64,000 nt of DNA. It comes from Aphanomyces cochlioides. Its lineage: Eukaryota > Oomycota > Saprolegniomycetes > Saprolegniales > Verrucalvaceae. The stretch spans positions 2,356,001-2,420,000 of the forward strand of contig JAHQRK010000009.1 of NCBI GenBank assembly GCA_019828595.1, written 5' to 3'. The notes beneath the pieces were generated by a model, which searched no databases, was not told the origin of the DNA, and saw only the letters and a program-made list of their open reading frames with translations. The position numbers and the translations under genes are program-made. Shown in pieces: positions 31,914-43,287 of the stretch; positions within the stretch are counted from its first letter, which is position 1; each line of letters begins with the position of its first letter.

Positions 31914-32487
31914 CGGGGTGTGTTCGATTAGGCACAAAATCAGGATTTTTTCGTGATTATGATCCGAGATTCGAAAATTTTCAGTGTTCGGTGAAGCACA
32001 ACAGAATCCTGATTTTGGTGATAAATCAGGATTCTTTGAATCTACACTTGGGCTGTAGTTTTTGTGGTGGTGGGTTGATTCTCTGTATCGACTCTGGGAG
32101 TCACGAGCATATCACAAAGGCATGAGTGGACCTGACGATAAGGATGTCTTGATGGCGGTATCATGTATGATGCTGCTTGTGACAAGTTACATCCAAACCC
32201 TCCTGCTGCGACCACGCCAAAGACTCGTTTCGTTCGTCCGACCCTGTCCTACATGAAATTTTTGGAAGTGAAAGTCCAATATTATATTATGCAGTAAAAC
32301 CTTTATATATCGATAATTGTAAACATATAAATTTATAAGTTTATCAAAATACAAAGAATTCTGTAACAAATGAGTTCTCGAGTCGACCACCTTGCGCTTA
32401 ACTCCATGGACTCCTTTCTGAACGATGCAGCATTGTCAACCAAATTTAATTAGGCATTTCAATTCACTTCATAACTAAAATCATTCT
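31914..32487. other. Intergenic; includes a lone Tigger-like end
   Basis: Upstream of MON1, 'aatcctgattt' and its complement form a small inverted repeat at 32012-32034. At 32292 the sequence cagtaaaacctttatatat resembles a pogo/Tigger terminus (compare the end of the Tigger at 57689). No partner end was found nearby. Confidence 0.35.
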
Positions 32488-32808
32488 CTACAGCAAGAAG
32501 ACATCTTCCTTCGGCGCGGAAAAAATGCGTGCGGTCTTGCCTGGTTTGTCCAGCACTTCGTTCAGCTTCTCGTTGAGCTTCTTGTACTCTTGAGTTTGTT
32601 CCCATGCGAGGTATTCCTCCTTGGATCGCCATTTCGAGATCATCACGTGCTTGTTGAGATCGGTCATGTCGTCCAAGCTTTCGATCGAGATGAAGCCAGG
32701 TTGCTTCTTCACCGCCGCTCGCAATTGCTCCGAAAAACGGGCCACAGTGGGCTCAAAACCGCGGCTCACCAGGCGTTCTGTCAGCACTCGAATTGGACCA
32801 GTCGACAT
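32488..32808 (-). CDS. ABM-domain (antibiotic biosynthesis monooxygenase-like) protein
   Basis: Single exon, 106 residues. The dimeric alpha-beta ABM fold is suggested by the ordered motifs RFSEQLRAAVKKQPGFISIE, HVMISKWRSKEEYLAWEQTQ and EYKKLNEKLNEVLDKPGKTA. Small cytosolic proteins of this type include quinone monooxygenases, haem-degrading enzymes and proteins with no known reaction. Length is typical. The substrate cannot be told. Confidence 0.75.
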   Translation of the reverse strand: MSTGPIRVLTERLVSRGFEPTVARFSEQLRAAVKKQPGFISIESLDDMTDLNKHVMISKWRSKEEYLAWEQTQEYKKLNEKLNEVLDKPGKTARIFSAPKEDVFLL

Positions 32809-32824
32809 CGTAAATGAGCTTCAG

Positions 32825-33620
32825 TTTCCATGCCACAGCACATGAGCCATTGCGCAAACAGGTTGACGCAACTACACTCTGAATTCCGCGTCTTCTTTCA
32901 ATTTAAAATTACAATACTCAATGTTAATACAAAACTCAAGATATTAAAATATGACAGTTATTTAAAATATATATGAAATACATTTGTACAGTGCACAAGA
33001 ACAATCCTCGACAAATGCTTGTGGTTACCGCTGGGTAACGGCTCAGTGATGTGGCTCCGCGTTGGATTGTCCTTGCAGCTTTGTGAATGCACTTCTCGAG
33101 GAATTGGCCAGAAGAGCTTTCAGTAATCGTCACTGCCAGCAGTTCTTATGGCTTAGAAGAAAGCAAGAGCCAAATAACTATACAGTACTTGGAAAAAGCT
33201 TCGATAGCAAGATGAAACCAATTCTCAATAACGTAATGATGACTTCCCACCGACGTATCGGTAATGCAACAAAGCTTTAATCCACTGGATTGAGCTGCCA
33301 CAAGCCACTAAAGCCTCAGAGGGTGAAGACTCTGTGGGGTTTGCACTCTGTGGGGTTTGCGCCGCCGTCGTAAATATAGAAGATAAAATTCAGGTTCTTT
33401 AGGATAACTGAGGCGATGTCGTGGCGTAGTTAATCTAACGTTAGCTAAAACATTAGGGGCCAAAGGCAAACTTTCATGAAAAATGGTTATCCTCTTATAA
33501 TCATAAACGTTAATATCATAAAGTTAGCCTCAACTGAACGGCTGGTGAAAGGTTAAGTGCTCCATGAAAACAATAATTTATTGTTGCATTTGACACTTTG
33601 CAATTAATTTATTGATTAAA
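32825..33620. other. Intergenic, no gene seen
   Basis: Contains a 16-bp direct repeat (actctgtggggtttgc, about 33328-33360) and AT-rich sequence. It likely holds the promoter of the ABM gene and the 3' region of the kinase. Confidence 0.4.
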
Positions 33621-35219
33621 CTATTTAAATAATTGGTCCTCCAAACAAACCACAATCGCACTTGGCTCAGGACGATGCGTCGGATCTTCCAGCATGCACT
33701 GAGACGCCAATGCAAACAACCACGGTGGACACTCGCGTGAAAACGACGGTCGGAAATGGCTCTGGATCACGCGACAAATCACAGAACCATCAGACACTGC
33801 GTGGCCATTTTGGGTTTGGACATCTGAATAAGGAACCTGGTGCGTGTCAAGCTCAGAGAGCAGCACGCCAAACGAATAAACATCCACAGCAGCAGTGTAT
33901 CGTCGAAAGGTCAAGATCTCAGGAGCCATCCAACGATACGTCCCAACACCAGTCGTCATCGACTCATTCGAGTCCAGCCGTGATATACCAAAGTCTCCGA
34001 GTTTTGTCCCCTTGGCCGAATCCAACAACACATTGCGAGACTTGAGATCTCGATGGATCACATGCTTCGACTTGAGATAGACCAGAGCACGAGCCACGTT
34101 GAGTGCACACTCCAGCTTTGCCGGCCATGAGAATGAACTTGGTGTTGTATCTGCTAGAAATTGGCGGAGGTCACCCAAGTTCATGTACTCGAGGATGGCC
34201 TTCACATCGGTGGGTTTCGTCCATGCGGCTCCCATGAAAGTGACAATGTATGGACTCTTGAACGTGCTCATCAACAAGAGTTCATCCACAAAGCTTTGAA
34301 TCTCGAGGGAGCTCGTATGGGAGCATGTCTTTACAGCCACAACTTGATTCTGAAAGGTAGCGAGCCAAACTTCACCAAAGGATCCCATGGCGATCCGTTT
34401 CTCGAGCTCAATGGCGGCCACGTTCATCCGGTATGCCTCTAACTGGAGCCATGGGTCGGCGACATCACTGTCAGACGAGAAGTTGGTTGAAGAATTTGAC
34501 TCTTTGGGTTTTTGCCGCTGTTGTCGACGCCATAAGAAAAGGCCCACAGCAAGAGCTAAACAAGCTACGAGTGGCGCCGTGATGCTTACGATGAGTTTCG
34601 ACGAGGAGGGCTGGTTTGGTTGCTCGAATGCAATAAAAGGCAATGGTGTTGACTGAGAGTAAGTTGAATTTGGCGCAAAGGATTCAGATGGTATTGGAGC
34701 CGCTGTAGAGAGCCCAAGAGAAGTAACCCGGGGCACTATTGCTTGAACCGGTTCTGCCGTGGTTTGCGCAGTTGGAGTCGGAGCTGTAGCTGACTGAGAT
34801 GAGCTTGAATTTAGTCCTGGATCCACTGTACTTGTTGATTCGGGTGTCGTTTGTCGACTGGCCTCGGGTGATTCACTTGACGGTGAAAGAGTATTCGGAA
34901 CCAAGTTAGAACCAGTGGGGATTGGAGTAAGGCTGCTTGTGGCTTGAGGAGTACTGGTTAGAATCGCAATGGGCGAAGGAGGTGGAGTACTTTGTGTAGT
35001 TGATGGTGTTTGCCGAGTGATAGGCCAAGCCGTTGGCTGTGGAACAATGGTTGCAGTTGACCGTGGTGGTGTTGATGGCTCGACTGGCATCGTCACCTCT
35101 GGAGTTGTGATCCGAGGAATACTCCATGTGGTTGCTGGCGGAAGTGTAGGAGCTGTCGTCACAGGTGGCGCATTTGTCTCTACTTCTGTCAGCGCTGGAG
35201 GAAGAGCTGTTGAAGTCAT
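33621..35219 (-). CDS. TKL-type receptor-like protein kinase
   Basis: 532 residues from the first ATG at 35219. A Thr/Ser/Pro-rich ectodomain (about 1-205) is followed by one membrane helix (VSITAPLVACLALAVGLFLW, about 211-230) and a basic stop-transfer. The kinase domain runs from about 270. All key residues are present: glycine loop MGSFGEV, VAVK lysine, helix-C Glu (VDELLLM), HRDLKSRN, DFG (GDFGISRL), MAPE and DVYSFG. Ser/Thr kinase of the TKL group, expanded in oomycetes. No signal peptide is seen at the start, while the related gene starting at 63801 has one. A dispersed repeat begins only 65 bp upstream, so the 5' end may be lost or lie in another exon. Confidence 0.85.
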   Translation of the reverse strand: MTSTALPPALTEVETNAPPVTTAPTLPPATTWSIPRITTPEVTMPVEPSTPPRSTATIVPQPTAWPITRQTPSTTQSTPPPSPIAILTSTPQATSSLTPIPTGSNLVPNTLSPSSESPEASRQTTPESTSTVDPGLNSSSSQSATAPTPTAQTTAEPVQAIVPRVTSLGLSTAAPIPSESFAPNSTYSQSTPLPFIAFEQPNQPSSSKLIVSITAPLVACLALAVGLFLWRRQQRQKPKESNSSTNFSSDSDVADPWLQLEAYRMNVAAIELEKRIAMGSFGEVWLATFQNQVVAVKTCSHTSSLEIQSFVDELLLMSTFKSPYIVTFMGAAWTKPTDVKAILEYMNLGDLRQFLADTTPSSFSWPAKLECALNVARALVYLKSKHVIHRDLKSRNVLLDSAKGTKLGDFGISRLDSNESMTTGVGTYRWMAPEILTFRRYTAAVDVYSFGVLLSELDTHQVPYSDVQTQNGHAVSDGSVICRVIQSHFRPSFSRECPPWLFALASQCMLEDPTHRPEPSAIVVCLEDQLFK

Positions 35220-35283
35220 GGTATGTCCAAGCAACTCGGGCTGTCGAACTGGTCATCAGAGTTGTCACGTATATTCTGGTCAA

Positions 35284-35540
35284 AATAAATATTCATATTA
35301 TTGCCATTTTCAACCAAATTTGTGGTTTTGACCAAAAAGATCTTTCATTTTCAAATCGATTTCGTCATACTGAAGTTGTGTGTGTCAGTGTGTGTTTTGC
35401 GTGAGTCAGGTGGCTGATCGATTCTGATTGGCTGACTATTTTTAATTTTTAATTCTAGCCAATCAGAGAAGCCCGTTCGATTCGGAATCGATTCGAAACC
35501 TCGGTCGATTCAAACCGTTCCTCACAATTTTGTATCAAAA
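35284..35540 (-). repeat. Dispersed AT-rich repeat, copy 2
   Basis: Similar to 1911-2120: ccaaatttgt, tcgtcatactgaagt, gtgtgttttgcgtga and cgattctgattggctga occur in the same order. At about 35310-35325 it represents the empty site corresponding to the fold-back element insertion at 1195. Confidence 0.55.
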
Positions 35541-35577
35541 GCACAATAAATCTCTCTAATAGAGAGCTTTCGCAAAT

Positions 35578-36709
35578 GGGTGCACCCCAATTTTTGATAA
35601 ATGCACCCTCCGGATAATTATCCGGACAATTGTAGACCGCTTACGCTTTAGGCGCAGTCTCACTGCGACTCAACAATGATTAACTGCAAATATGAATAAC
35701 ATCAAGTACAACAAGGGCCTGTTCTACCTTTGCGAGGAAATTGATGCATCGTCGTCAACTTCTGGAAAACTTTAGGAAAAAAGAAACACGAAAATTTATA
35801 TGGATAATTTAAAGTATATAATTATCCAATGATAATTATTATAAAAAAATTCATTTGTTAATCTTGGAGAATTAACTGTAAAAATTCATCTAAGGTTTGC
35901 AAGAAATTGAGTCAAATGAATACCATCAGAACAATTTCAAGCGCACTACTATTAATAATATCAACTTCAATTTAAGTCTTTTGTTTTGATCCAAATAGTT
36001 CGAAACAAATTTTTCCGAGAATTATTGCATATTTGATTTGGATATGCACCGTAGTGTTGTTGGCGAAAATTGATGAATTACAAACGAACATCAATGAAAA
36101 TGGACAAAAAAAATTGTTTCAAATTTGGTCACGTTAGCTGACAAATTCCAATTACTTCTGTTGACTTTGAATAAAATTTGTGCTGCTCATTTATATATTA
36201 TATGCGCTGAGGAGAAGAAAATGAACATCACAATGACTATTTCAAATGAGTCAAACTAACTTATCAAAATATCGCAATATTTTTATAAAAGAATATTATA
36301 AAAATCACTCTTCTCACTCACACAACATATGCTACAAAGAAATTTCGAATTGAAATTATTCGTATTTTATATATACAAAGATCAAGTCTAATGGGGACAG
36401 ACAACACCCGGACAAACCCCACCCAAAATCTTCACCCTAACGCAGTGGAGACTGCGAATTTCTCAATGAAAACGCCTTATCTGTGTACGGATAATTATCC
36501 GGACATTATAGGCACTCTTTGAAGTTAGACTGTTGGATGAACTGACAGCCTAACAACCAGAGATTAAATGGGCTGGCCGCTACGATGTAAAGCATATCTC
36601 TAAGAAAAGTTTAGTTTTTTACCATGACTGGACAAATCGGACGATATTTCGTCCGGATAAATATCCGGAAGGTGCACGTATCAAAAATTGGGGTGCACGG
36701 ATCATTTCC
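35578..36709. mobile_element. MULE-type non-autonomous element with 9-bp target duplication
   Basis: TTCGCAAAT flanks both ends (35569-35577 and 36710-36718), a 9-bp duplication typical of Mutator-like elements. Near-terminal inverted repeats share GTGCACCCCAATTTTTGATA, TGCACC and TCCGGATA.TTATCCGGA. The left end lacks about 10 bp found at the right end, so the outer ends are not equal. The inside is AT-rich and non-coding, with further ccggata dyads. It needs a transposase from elsewhere; a broken MULE gene lies 0.9 kb away. Confidence 0.8.
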
Positions 36710-36859
36710 CTTCGCAAATTGCCATTCTCACGAAAAATAATGTGCACATCAGCTGCATTCTGGCCAATTTGATCTCAAATGGTTTTATTATATAACGTAG
36801 ACTATACTAAGTTAGACCTACGGATTTTTGCGTAACCTATTTATTGTTGATTTGATACG

Positions 36860-37095
36860 AATTTCCAGACCCCGTTCAATCGAATCACACCGGCGGATCG
36901 ATTCATCAATCGACGCCATTGGCTAATAAATATTTTGGGCGATTGTGATTGGCTGAATAAAATTTTAAAGAAAGTACAGTTCCCAAGAGAGAAAGTACTG
37001 TTCTAATTTTGATTCATCCAATGTATTGGCGCGATTGAAGATTGATACAAAAAACGAATCCAAATTGGGATATTTCTAGCGAATCCACAATATTA
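36860..37095 (+). repeat. Dispersed repeat matching 2935-3140 (inverted)
   Basis: Same blocks as the copy at 2935-3140, in opposite orientation, including cggcggatcgattcatc, aaagtact..cccaag and ccaatgtattggcg. Flanking sequence is unrelated. No ORF. Confidence 0.7.
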
Positions 37096-37643
37096 TTAAA
37101 CGTTATTTAGGTCTCAAGTGGTTAAACTCACCAATATGTCCAGATAAAATGTCCGGATATCATAAGTATACAAACATCAAGATAGAGCGAATGGCCAATT
37201 TATGACAGACTCTAAACATCTTCACAGTTCAAAGCACAGACGTTAAATGTCTATAACTTTTCTAGTTTTCATCGGATTGAAAAACTAAGCGATAACTTCT
37301 CTTCGTCTTGTCCAGCGCTAACGATTTTGTGGTCTTACATACCTAAATATGCGCTTTCAAAGGAGTTATAGCGATAGGCGATAGGCTATAAATTTCACTG
37401 TCTTCAGCTGATGTGCACCATAGCAAGACAAAGTTTCTGATGGGACTTTTGACAAAAGTGGGGCTTTTTAATATTCATAGACAAAAGTGGAACGGTCTTA
37501 CCAAAAGTGGGGGCCATGACCCCACCCACAATGAAATTGACAAAAGTGGTGGCCGGTTTCAAAATAATGTTAAAGAAATTATATAGTGAAAGATTAAATA
37601 AGAAACCGCTTTGACCTCCCGAATTTCAACGAGCACACTCGTC

Positions 37644-39047
37644 ATGAGCGAAAGTGAAGGCAGCAGTTCGCCTGTACATGGTGAATCCACAAGCCAGCGT
37701 CCTACTCTGTACAAGGGCATGATATTTCAAGACAGGAAGTCGTGTCGCAATTTTCTTCAAGACTATGCACTCACTCAAGGCAAACGTCTCGTGACTGACA
37801 AGAAATCAAGTGGTGGGAATACATCATATTTCGCTGGTCAAGTCCCACACCTTGCTCGTTTATTGTTCGTGTCATCAAATCCAAGAAGAAAAATGTGCAT
37901 GGTTACTTCATTAGCTCGTTCAATTTGGAACATTATGGGTGTTCCGGACACTCCAAGCCGACATGCCGTCAAATAACTCAAGTTGAAGTTGCCCGTGCAG
38001 CTGTGATCGCAAACCCCAAAGCATCTGCACAGTCAGTCAAGGACCAAGTTCAGCAAACAAGTGGTATCAGTTGCAACCAATGATGTATCGCGCGCAAGAA
38101 GCCATTAAGGTAGACATGTTGGGAGATTACGAAGAAAATTTCAAGAAGCTCCCATCACTTCTCGAAGAATTTTGCCATCTTAATCCAGGAAATCATCAAG
38201 CGTTTGAACTGGACAATGAAGGACGCTACAAGCGCGCTTTTCTCAGCAACCCCTATGTTTCAAGACATATGGAGCATGGACAGCAAGTTCTCGGCATTGA
38301 TGGATCTTTCATGAAGCATGGAGTTAACAGAGAGGTTATGTTGATTTTAGTTGGTCGCACTGGAAACAATACCAACATTGTGCTAGCAGTCGCTCTGTGT
38401 CAAAGCGAAGATGAAGATAATTGTCGATGGTTCCTTGGGCATGCAAGAACGGCTGGTGTGAAGTTTGATGGTGTACCTCTCTTCGGGGATCGTGGTACCG
38501 AGCTACAAGCTGCTTTGGAGAACAGTCAACTTGGTTGTGTTGTACGATTCTGTACGCGCCATATTGTTGGTAACATCTTGAAGAACTTCAATGGTTGTGT
38601 GCCAATTGATCTCAAGTCTGTGGTGTACCGTCTTCAAGGAGCTGGCACCGAAGAGGAGTACAAGTCGTACTTGGCTAGCCTCAGTCTCACTCATCCAAGT
38701 GTTGCTCATTACATTGCGAAAATTCCTGCCGATAGATGGCTTATGTATCCATCAAATGTTATCGGTATCAAGATGTACGGGCTTTCAAAATGCGTAATGA
38801 TCCTGGTCCAGGAGGCAAGTATGTCGTGTCTAGAGAAAGTGTTATCACTTGGATCGAGAAGGCCATTCGTGAAGAAAATGAAAAACAAATGACTACACGT
38901 CGTGTACCCGTAGCATTCAAGAAATATGGCCCAGATCCTCGGGTAAAAACTGGAAGTAGCTTTGGTGAGTATTTGAGCAAAGTAAAAGACGAGAACTGTG
39001 TGTATGCTGGCCTACTTGAAAATCAAAAGGCCGTCGAATTGAGCTAA
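37644..39047 (+). pseudogene. MULE (Mutator-like) transposase, broken
   Basis: The N-terminal part from ATG 37644 (GMIFQDRKSCRNFLQDYALT) resembles the FAR1/FLYWCH-like DNA-binding region. Frame changes near 37840 and 38080 lead into the MULE core: GQQVLGIDGSFMKHG (first Asp), LILVGRTGNNTNIVLAVALC, VPLFGDRGTELQAALE (second Asp) and CVVRFCTRHIVGNI. Near 38780 PSNVIGIKMYG jumps to the C-terminal tail (VRAFKMRNDPGPGGKYVVSR) in another frame. That looks like an internal deletion removing the expected catalytic Glu region and zinc knuckle. Confidence 0.8.
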
Positions 39048-40187
39048 AGTGGATAGAATACCATGTCAAGAACTTCATACTGCATGTCGAATAGACAACA
39101 ATAACAAGAAAAAGAAAAATGATGTAATAAAGTTAAAAACCTATACTATTTCCAAATCGTTCATAACACATTTCTTAAAGCCTAGTCTACCAAGGCAAAG
39201 GATAACCTCTGTAGTCCACCAACGAGAACACCGTTAACCCTTTCCTTCATCCTCTTCTCTGGATAGGACTGTGCCACAGAGGAACTACCGTAGTAACGGA
39301 TGGAGTGTGGGATAGTGGAGTTGGTGGCCTTGGCAGCCTCTCGCAAGCGTGTTTAAGACGAAGACTGTATTGTTGATTGCAATTTGGAAAATGAGGACTT
39401 TTACTCGTGAGCCATTCCATGATCTCTACTGTCATGATTAGCCAAGTCGCATGACAATGCCTGTCGCGACAGTGCAAATCGCCACATCTCATGGAATATT
39501 TTTGACCAATCAAATTATAGTATTTGGTGTTTTTAATCACTAGAACAGCTAACACTAATATCACTCATATTGAAGAAATTCTCCACTTCATAATGGTTTG
39601 GCGATCACTTTCTCGTGATGAAAATTCCTTTCTTTTTGTGAGGTACGGTATAGATTTATGAATTATCAGAGACACTCTCGAAAATCGATATTCTAAAATC
39701 AAATCTATAATATAATCGAGTTTGCGAAAACTCCGTGTTCCATTTCTAGAGGTTTTCTCTTGAGTTTTCATGGTCATGAAAACGAGGACTTTCGTGAGAA
39801 AATCACAACCATGAAAATATCACTTTTAACAATATCCTGTAAAAAATTATATTTTTCGTGAGATTTATCGTGACAAGGCCATTTGCGAAATCTCTCTTTT
39901 TGTTGGAAATATCTACTGTAATGTTTATCGTCGTCTTAACTTCGTCTGTGTTTCAATACAATTTGGAAGATGTCCTGCCGAATATTGTGAGTATTGTTGG
40001 GTATCAATAGTTACACTTGAAATTTGTATTCAAAATATACAGTTTACTTTTTTCGTCGTCGGCCAATCATATAATTGTGAGCATGGCGAGCACGTTTGGA
40101 CTTTGGCAAAGCTCCACCAAGTCCAAGGCAAAAGACAACGCAGAGAGCCCATGAGATGTAACAAACAAGACATATGCAATGATTCAA
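39048..40187. other. Intergenic, no gene seen
   Basis: AT-rich with scattered short frames on both strands. No motif, repeat match or spliceable frame is recognised. Confidence 0.4.
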
Positions 40188-42390
40188 TTATTGTTTAGAA
40201 TGTGACTTCAAATCAGACCAAGCTTTGAGGATTCCCTCAACGGAACCCGTTGGATTGCGTGCTCGGATTCTTTTTTGTCGGTGGGCAATGATGTGATTGA
40301 CAACAGAGGATTGGATTTCGTTGGCTTTGGCTCGCCACAGTTCGTAGTCGCTCTCAGTAGGTTTACGGCCGTATGGTTTGAGTTTCATTTGACGTATATC
40401 ATAGAATGTTGAAGCTATTGCAATGGCTTGGGCTACGTTTTGTTGGATTTTGTTGTTGGGCTCATGGGGAATTTCGTCTAAGGAGTCAACTAGGTACATG
40501 AATATAAGATTACTCATAGTAATATTGGCTACAGATGTGAAAGACTGTGGCCAGCATCGGACTTGTTTAAATTGTGTTCGCACTGGTGTAGAGAAAACCG
40601 CATTTGAAGTTTGCAACGAGGGAGCCAAGTTTGAAGTTTGCATTGAAGGGGCATCTGACATTGGTGGCTTCGTCATCGATATTAAAGTCTCAAGTAAAGC
40701 TGTTTGACGATTGTTGATGGAGGTCAGATCTGAAACCAACCCTCGCAACTGTAAAATTTCATTCATAAGACCACGATATCCCCCAACCAGCTTGTCAAGA
40801 ACGTCTGAAAAAGTATGAGCTCCCACAAAACGTTGGACAATGCTGTCTTCAGCCGTTTTCTAGTATAGTCGAGGTTTTGAGCTGAGTTAAATTATCCATG
40901 ATAAATTTCGATCGAATTCTTTCACCCCAATGCTGCAGGATATTTAGAATGTCTATGTCTTCTTGGTAAGGCAATACTGCTTTAGCACTTGTAATCATTG
41001 TTGAATGTAAAGTGTGATTCCGGCAAATGTCTAAAGTGTCAGGCAAATACATCAAAAGTGAAGCTGCAAGTGCTTCAGCAAAAGATCGTTTTTCCAGTCG
41101 AGCAAGACAAAATTCAAATAACTTCGATACAAACGCAGGAACACAATCACCATATTTTGCAGACGTCAGGGCAATCAAGCTAGGAGAAAAAACTTGATAC
41201 TGAGGATTTTCCCATCCGCTCAATGCACGACCTATCTTATGATCTCCATGGGATGTTTCACAAATATACCCCATAAGAGTAGAGAGGCTTTCTAACGCCC
41301 ACTGTCCCCTGTGTGCTAAATCAGGCAAAGAAACATGATGATTGCTAGCTGCAGCAATGGCAGAGCATCTTCGATTTGACTGAGACATCAAGCCTGGAGT
41401 AATTTCATTCGAAATGTCAAATTTATACACAGCCTACACAACGCTCATGTCCATAACTGCTTTTGCTAGTTATATACCTTCATCACACGGTTAATGTAGG
41501 CTGCTGTCTTTACTTCACTAGAGCCCTGACCCATTTGATTGAATATTTTATCTGAGGTAGAGAAACGATCACAAACGAGTTGCACACCTAAGGAATGAAC
41601 AAGATCGATTTCCCAAATGAGAGCCGAGGGGAATACAGCCAAAGACTGTTGTTTTGACACTTTTCGTCGAGAGATGTCACTAAGGATGAACCCGTCCATC
41701 CAGTGGATGTCTTTGAAAGTCAAATTGCCTACATCAGAGCCCCGACCAACTGAAGCCCATTGTGCATTCAGCAAAGATCGATCCATTGCTGATTTCAAGT
41801 TGTCTTGCTGGAAAAGAATAGCCCCAATAAACTTTAGATCTTGCATTGTCATAGGTGGTGCATGAGTCTTTAACTTTGTCCCATCTATGACGCTATATGA
41901 CTACTCACTTACACGATAATTTACCTTTAACACAAGCCAAGAAGTACTGTTTCATGAGGTTCTGGCGTGAACTTGCATACCACGCTGGGTTATCGCTAAA
42001 TATTGTAGTTTTGTACTGTTTCTCAAGTTGGCGACGAATAGAACTCAGATAGTTCATCGATGTTTGATATCCTATGGATTCGTTCTCTACAGAACCGGCC
42101 TATAGTCTCTTTAAAAATGGAGAACGCTCAAGTAAACCAACCTATTGTCTCTTTTGAGATAAGTGACTCTGGAATTGAGTCGAAAGAAGTGATACTCGGT
42201 CCAAGGAATGCAAGAAACTGTCTTTGTGCAGACAGATCTTGTCGCTTACTCGATTCGCCGTTCGGGTCTTCGTTGATATCTTGAATGTGGTCAAAGTTAG
42301 CAACAATCGAGTAAACAACGGAGTCAAGTTGCGAGTTGGATGTGTCATCAACTCCGTGAGACGGCCCAACGCCATCGAGAGAAGGGATGA
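40188..42390 (-). pseudogene. Oomycete-type tyrosine-recombinase gene, multi-exon, one clear frameshift
   Basis: Minus-strand exons join across short introns: 41885-41924 (40 nt, phase 1) and 41434-41477 (44 nt, phase 0). A further intron near 42100 could not be phased. Motifs are YGSSRQ-like tract before MTMQDLKFIGAILF, WASVGRGSDVGNLTF (putative first catalytic Arg), LAHRGQWALESLSTLMGYIC and DHKIGRALSGWENPQYQVFS. I recall these from multicopy oomycete recombinase-like proteins. A one-base frame break near 40850 separates the last part (40188-40848), which looks coiled-coil (EILQLRGLVSDLTSINNRQ). Start not determined. Confidence 0.45.
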
Positions 42391-42940
42391 TCGTCTTCTT
42401 TCACTTGCATCCGCGCCCCCCCATGATCATGTAACTCTTGAACCACTCTTTACATCCAATCAAAAGCCTGGGATTGATATTTATATCAGCGAATCATTTT
42501 CAACCAAACATCTTCGGCCGAAGTAAGAGAGATACACTACTGTAAGGGCTAACACTATCCGGATAATAAGTCCGGATAATATGTTCGGCATGGTCGCGAT
42601 GACATCTTCATGTTACAGTACAGTATAGACAAAATCACACCAAGGTTGAATTTTTCTATGTTGGGCAAACCATGTTTCGTCAACCAATTGCTGATTGGTT
42701 TTCATTGGCAGAATATTCCTTTGATGTCTCTCTCATGTGGTTTGTCGATGGGGTTTTTATCACACCAAAGCGTGACCCACAGTGTGATTTTTTTCTCTAC
42801 ACCTTTGCCCGGTCAAGTTGAACACTTTTTGCCATAATGTGGAAAGAAACAAAATAAAAAACGCTGATTTTATTCAAGACGTAATATAACACGCAATTTT
42901 TGCGATCAATGTGAAATATTTTGCCATCAATGTGACCTGG

Positions 42941-43279
42941 TCACACGCCATATTGCATGTCCTCCAATGCCAATGCCTTTGCAATGTTTCTTTGGCAAAA
43001 CAGAGCCTCTGCTACGACGACAGGCAGAGTGATTGAAGCCATGGAATTTCTGGCTGCCTCTTCGATCAAACTCATGCGTGCTTGGAGGTAGGTGTCGAAG
43101 TCACGACGATCGAACATGTGCTCAGTGCGCAGCGCTAAGAAGCGCTTGATGGCAGACTTCAACACGCTAAAACAACCCTCAATCGGGTTTAGCATTGGCG
43201 AATACGGGCCAAGGCGAAGCAAACGCATGTCTTCGTGGGGCACACTGCGAACCTCAGATTGAGAGTGAGCCGGTGCATT
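42941..43279 (-). pseudogene. IS630-like transposase, C-terminal part
   Basis: Reads VLDNAPAHSQSEVRS (second Asp, split at the hAT insertion), then LRLGPYSPMLNPIEGCFSVL, with the third acidic residue in PIE, and a helical tail to TGA. It continues the gene fragment at 45404-46150. Confidence 0.75.
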
Positions 43280-43287
43280 GTCAAGGA

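Noticed and set aside
33662..35404. Plus-strand frames opposite the kinase gene
   Set aside because: Composition mirrors the kinase codons and no motifs are present.
42142..42375. Separate small gene upstream of the tyrosine-recombinase exons
   Set aside because: Another frame of the same stretch (NFDHIQDINEDPN, LGPSITSFDSIPESLIS) looks more like an upstream exon of that gene.
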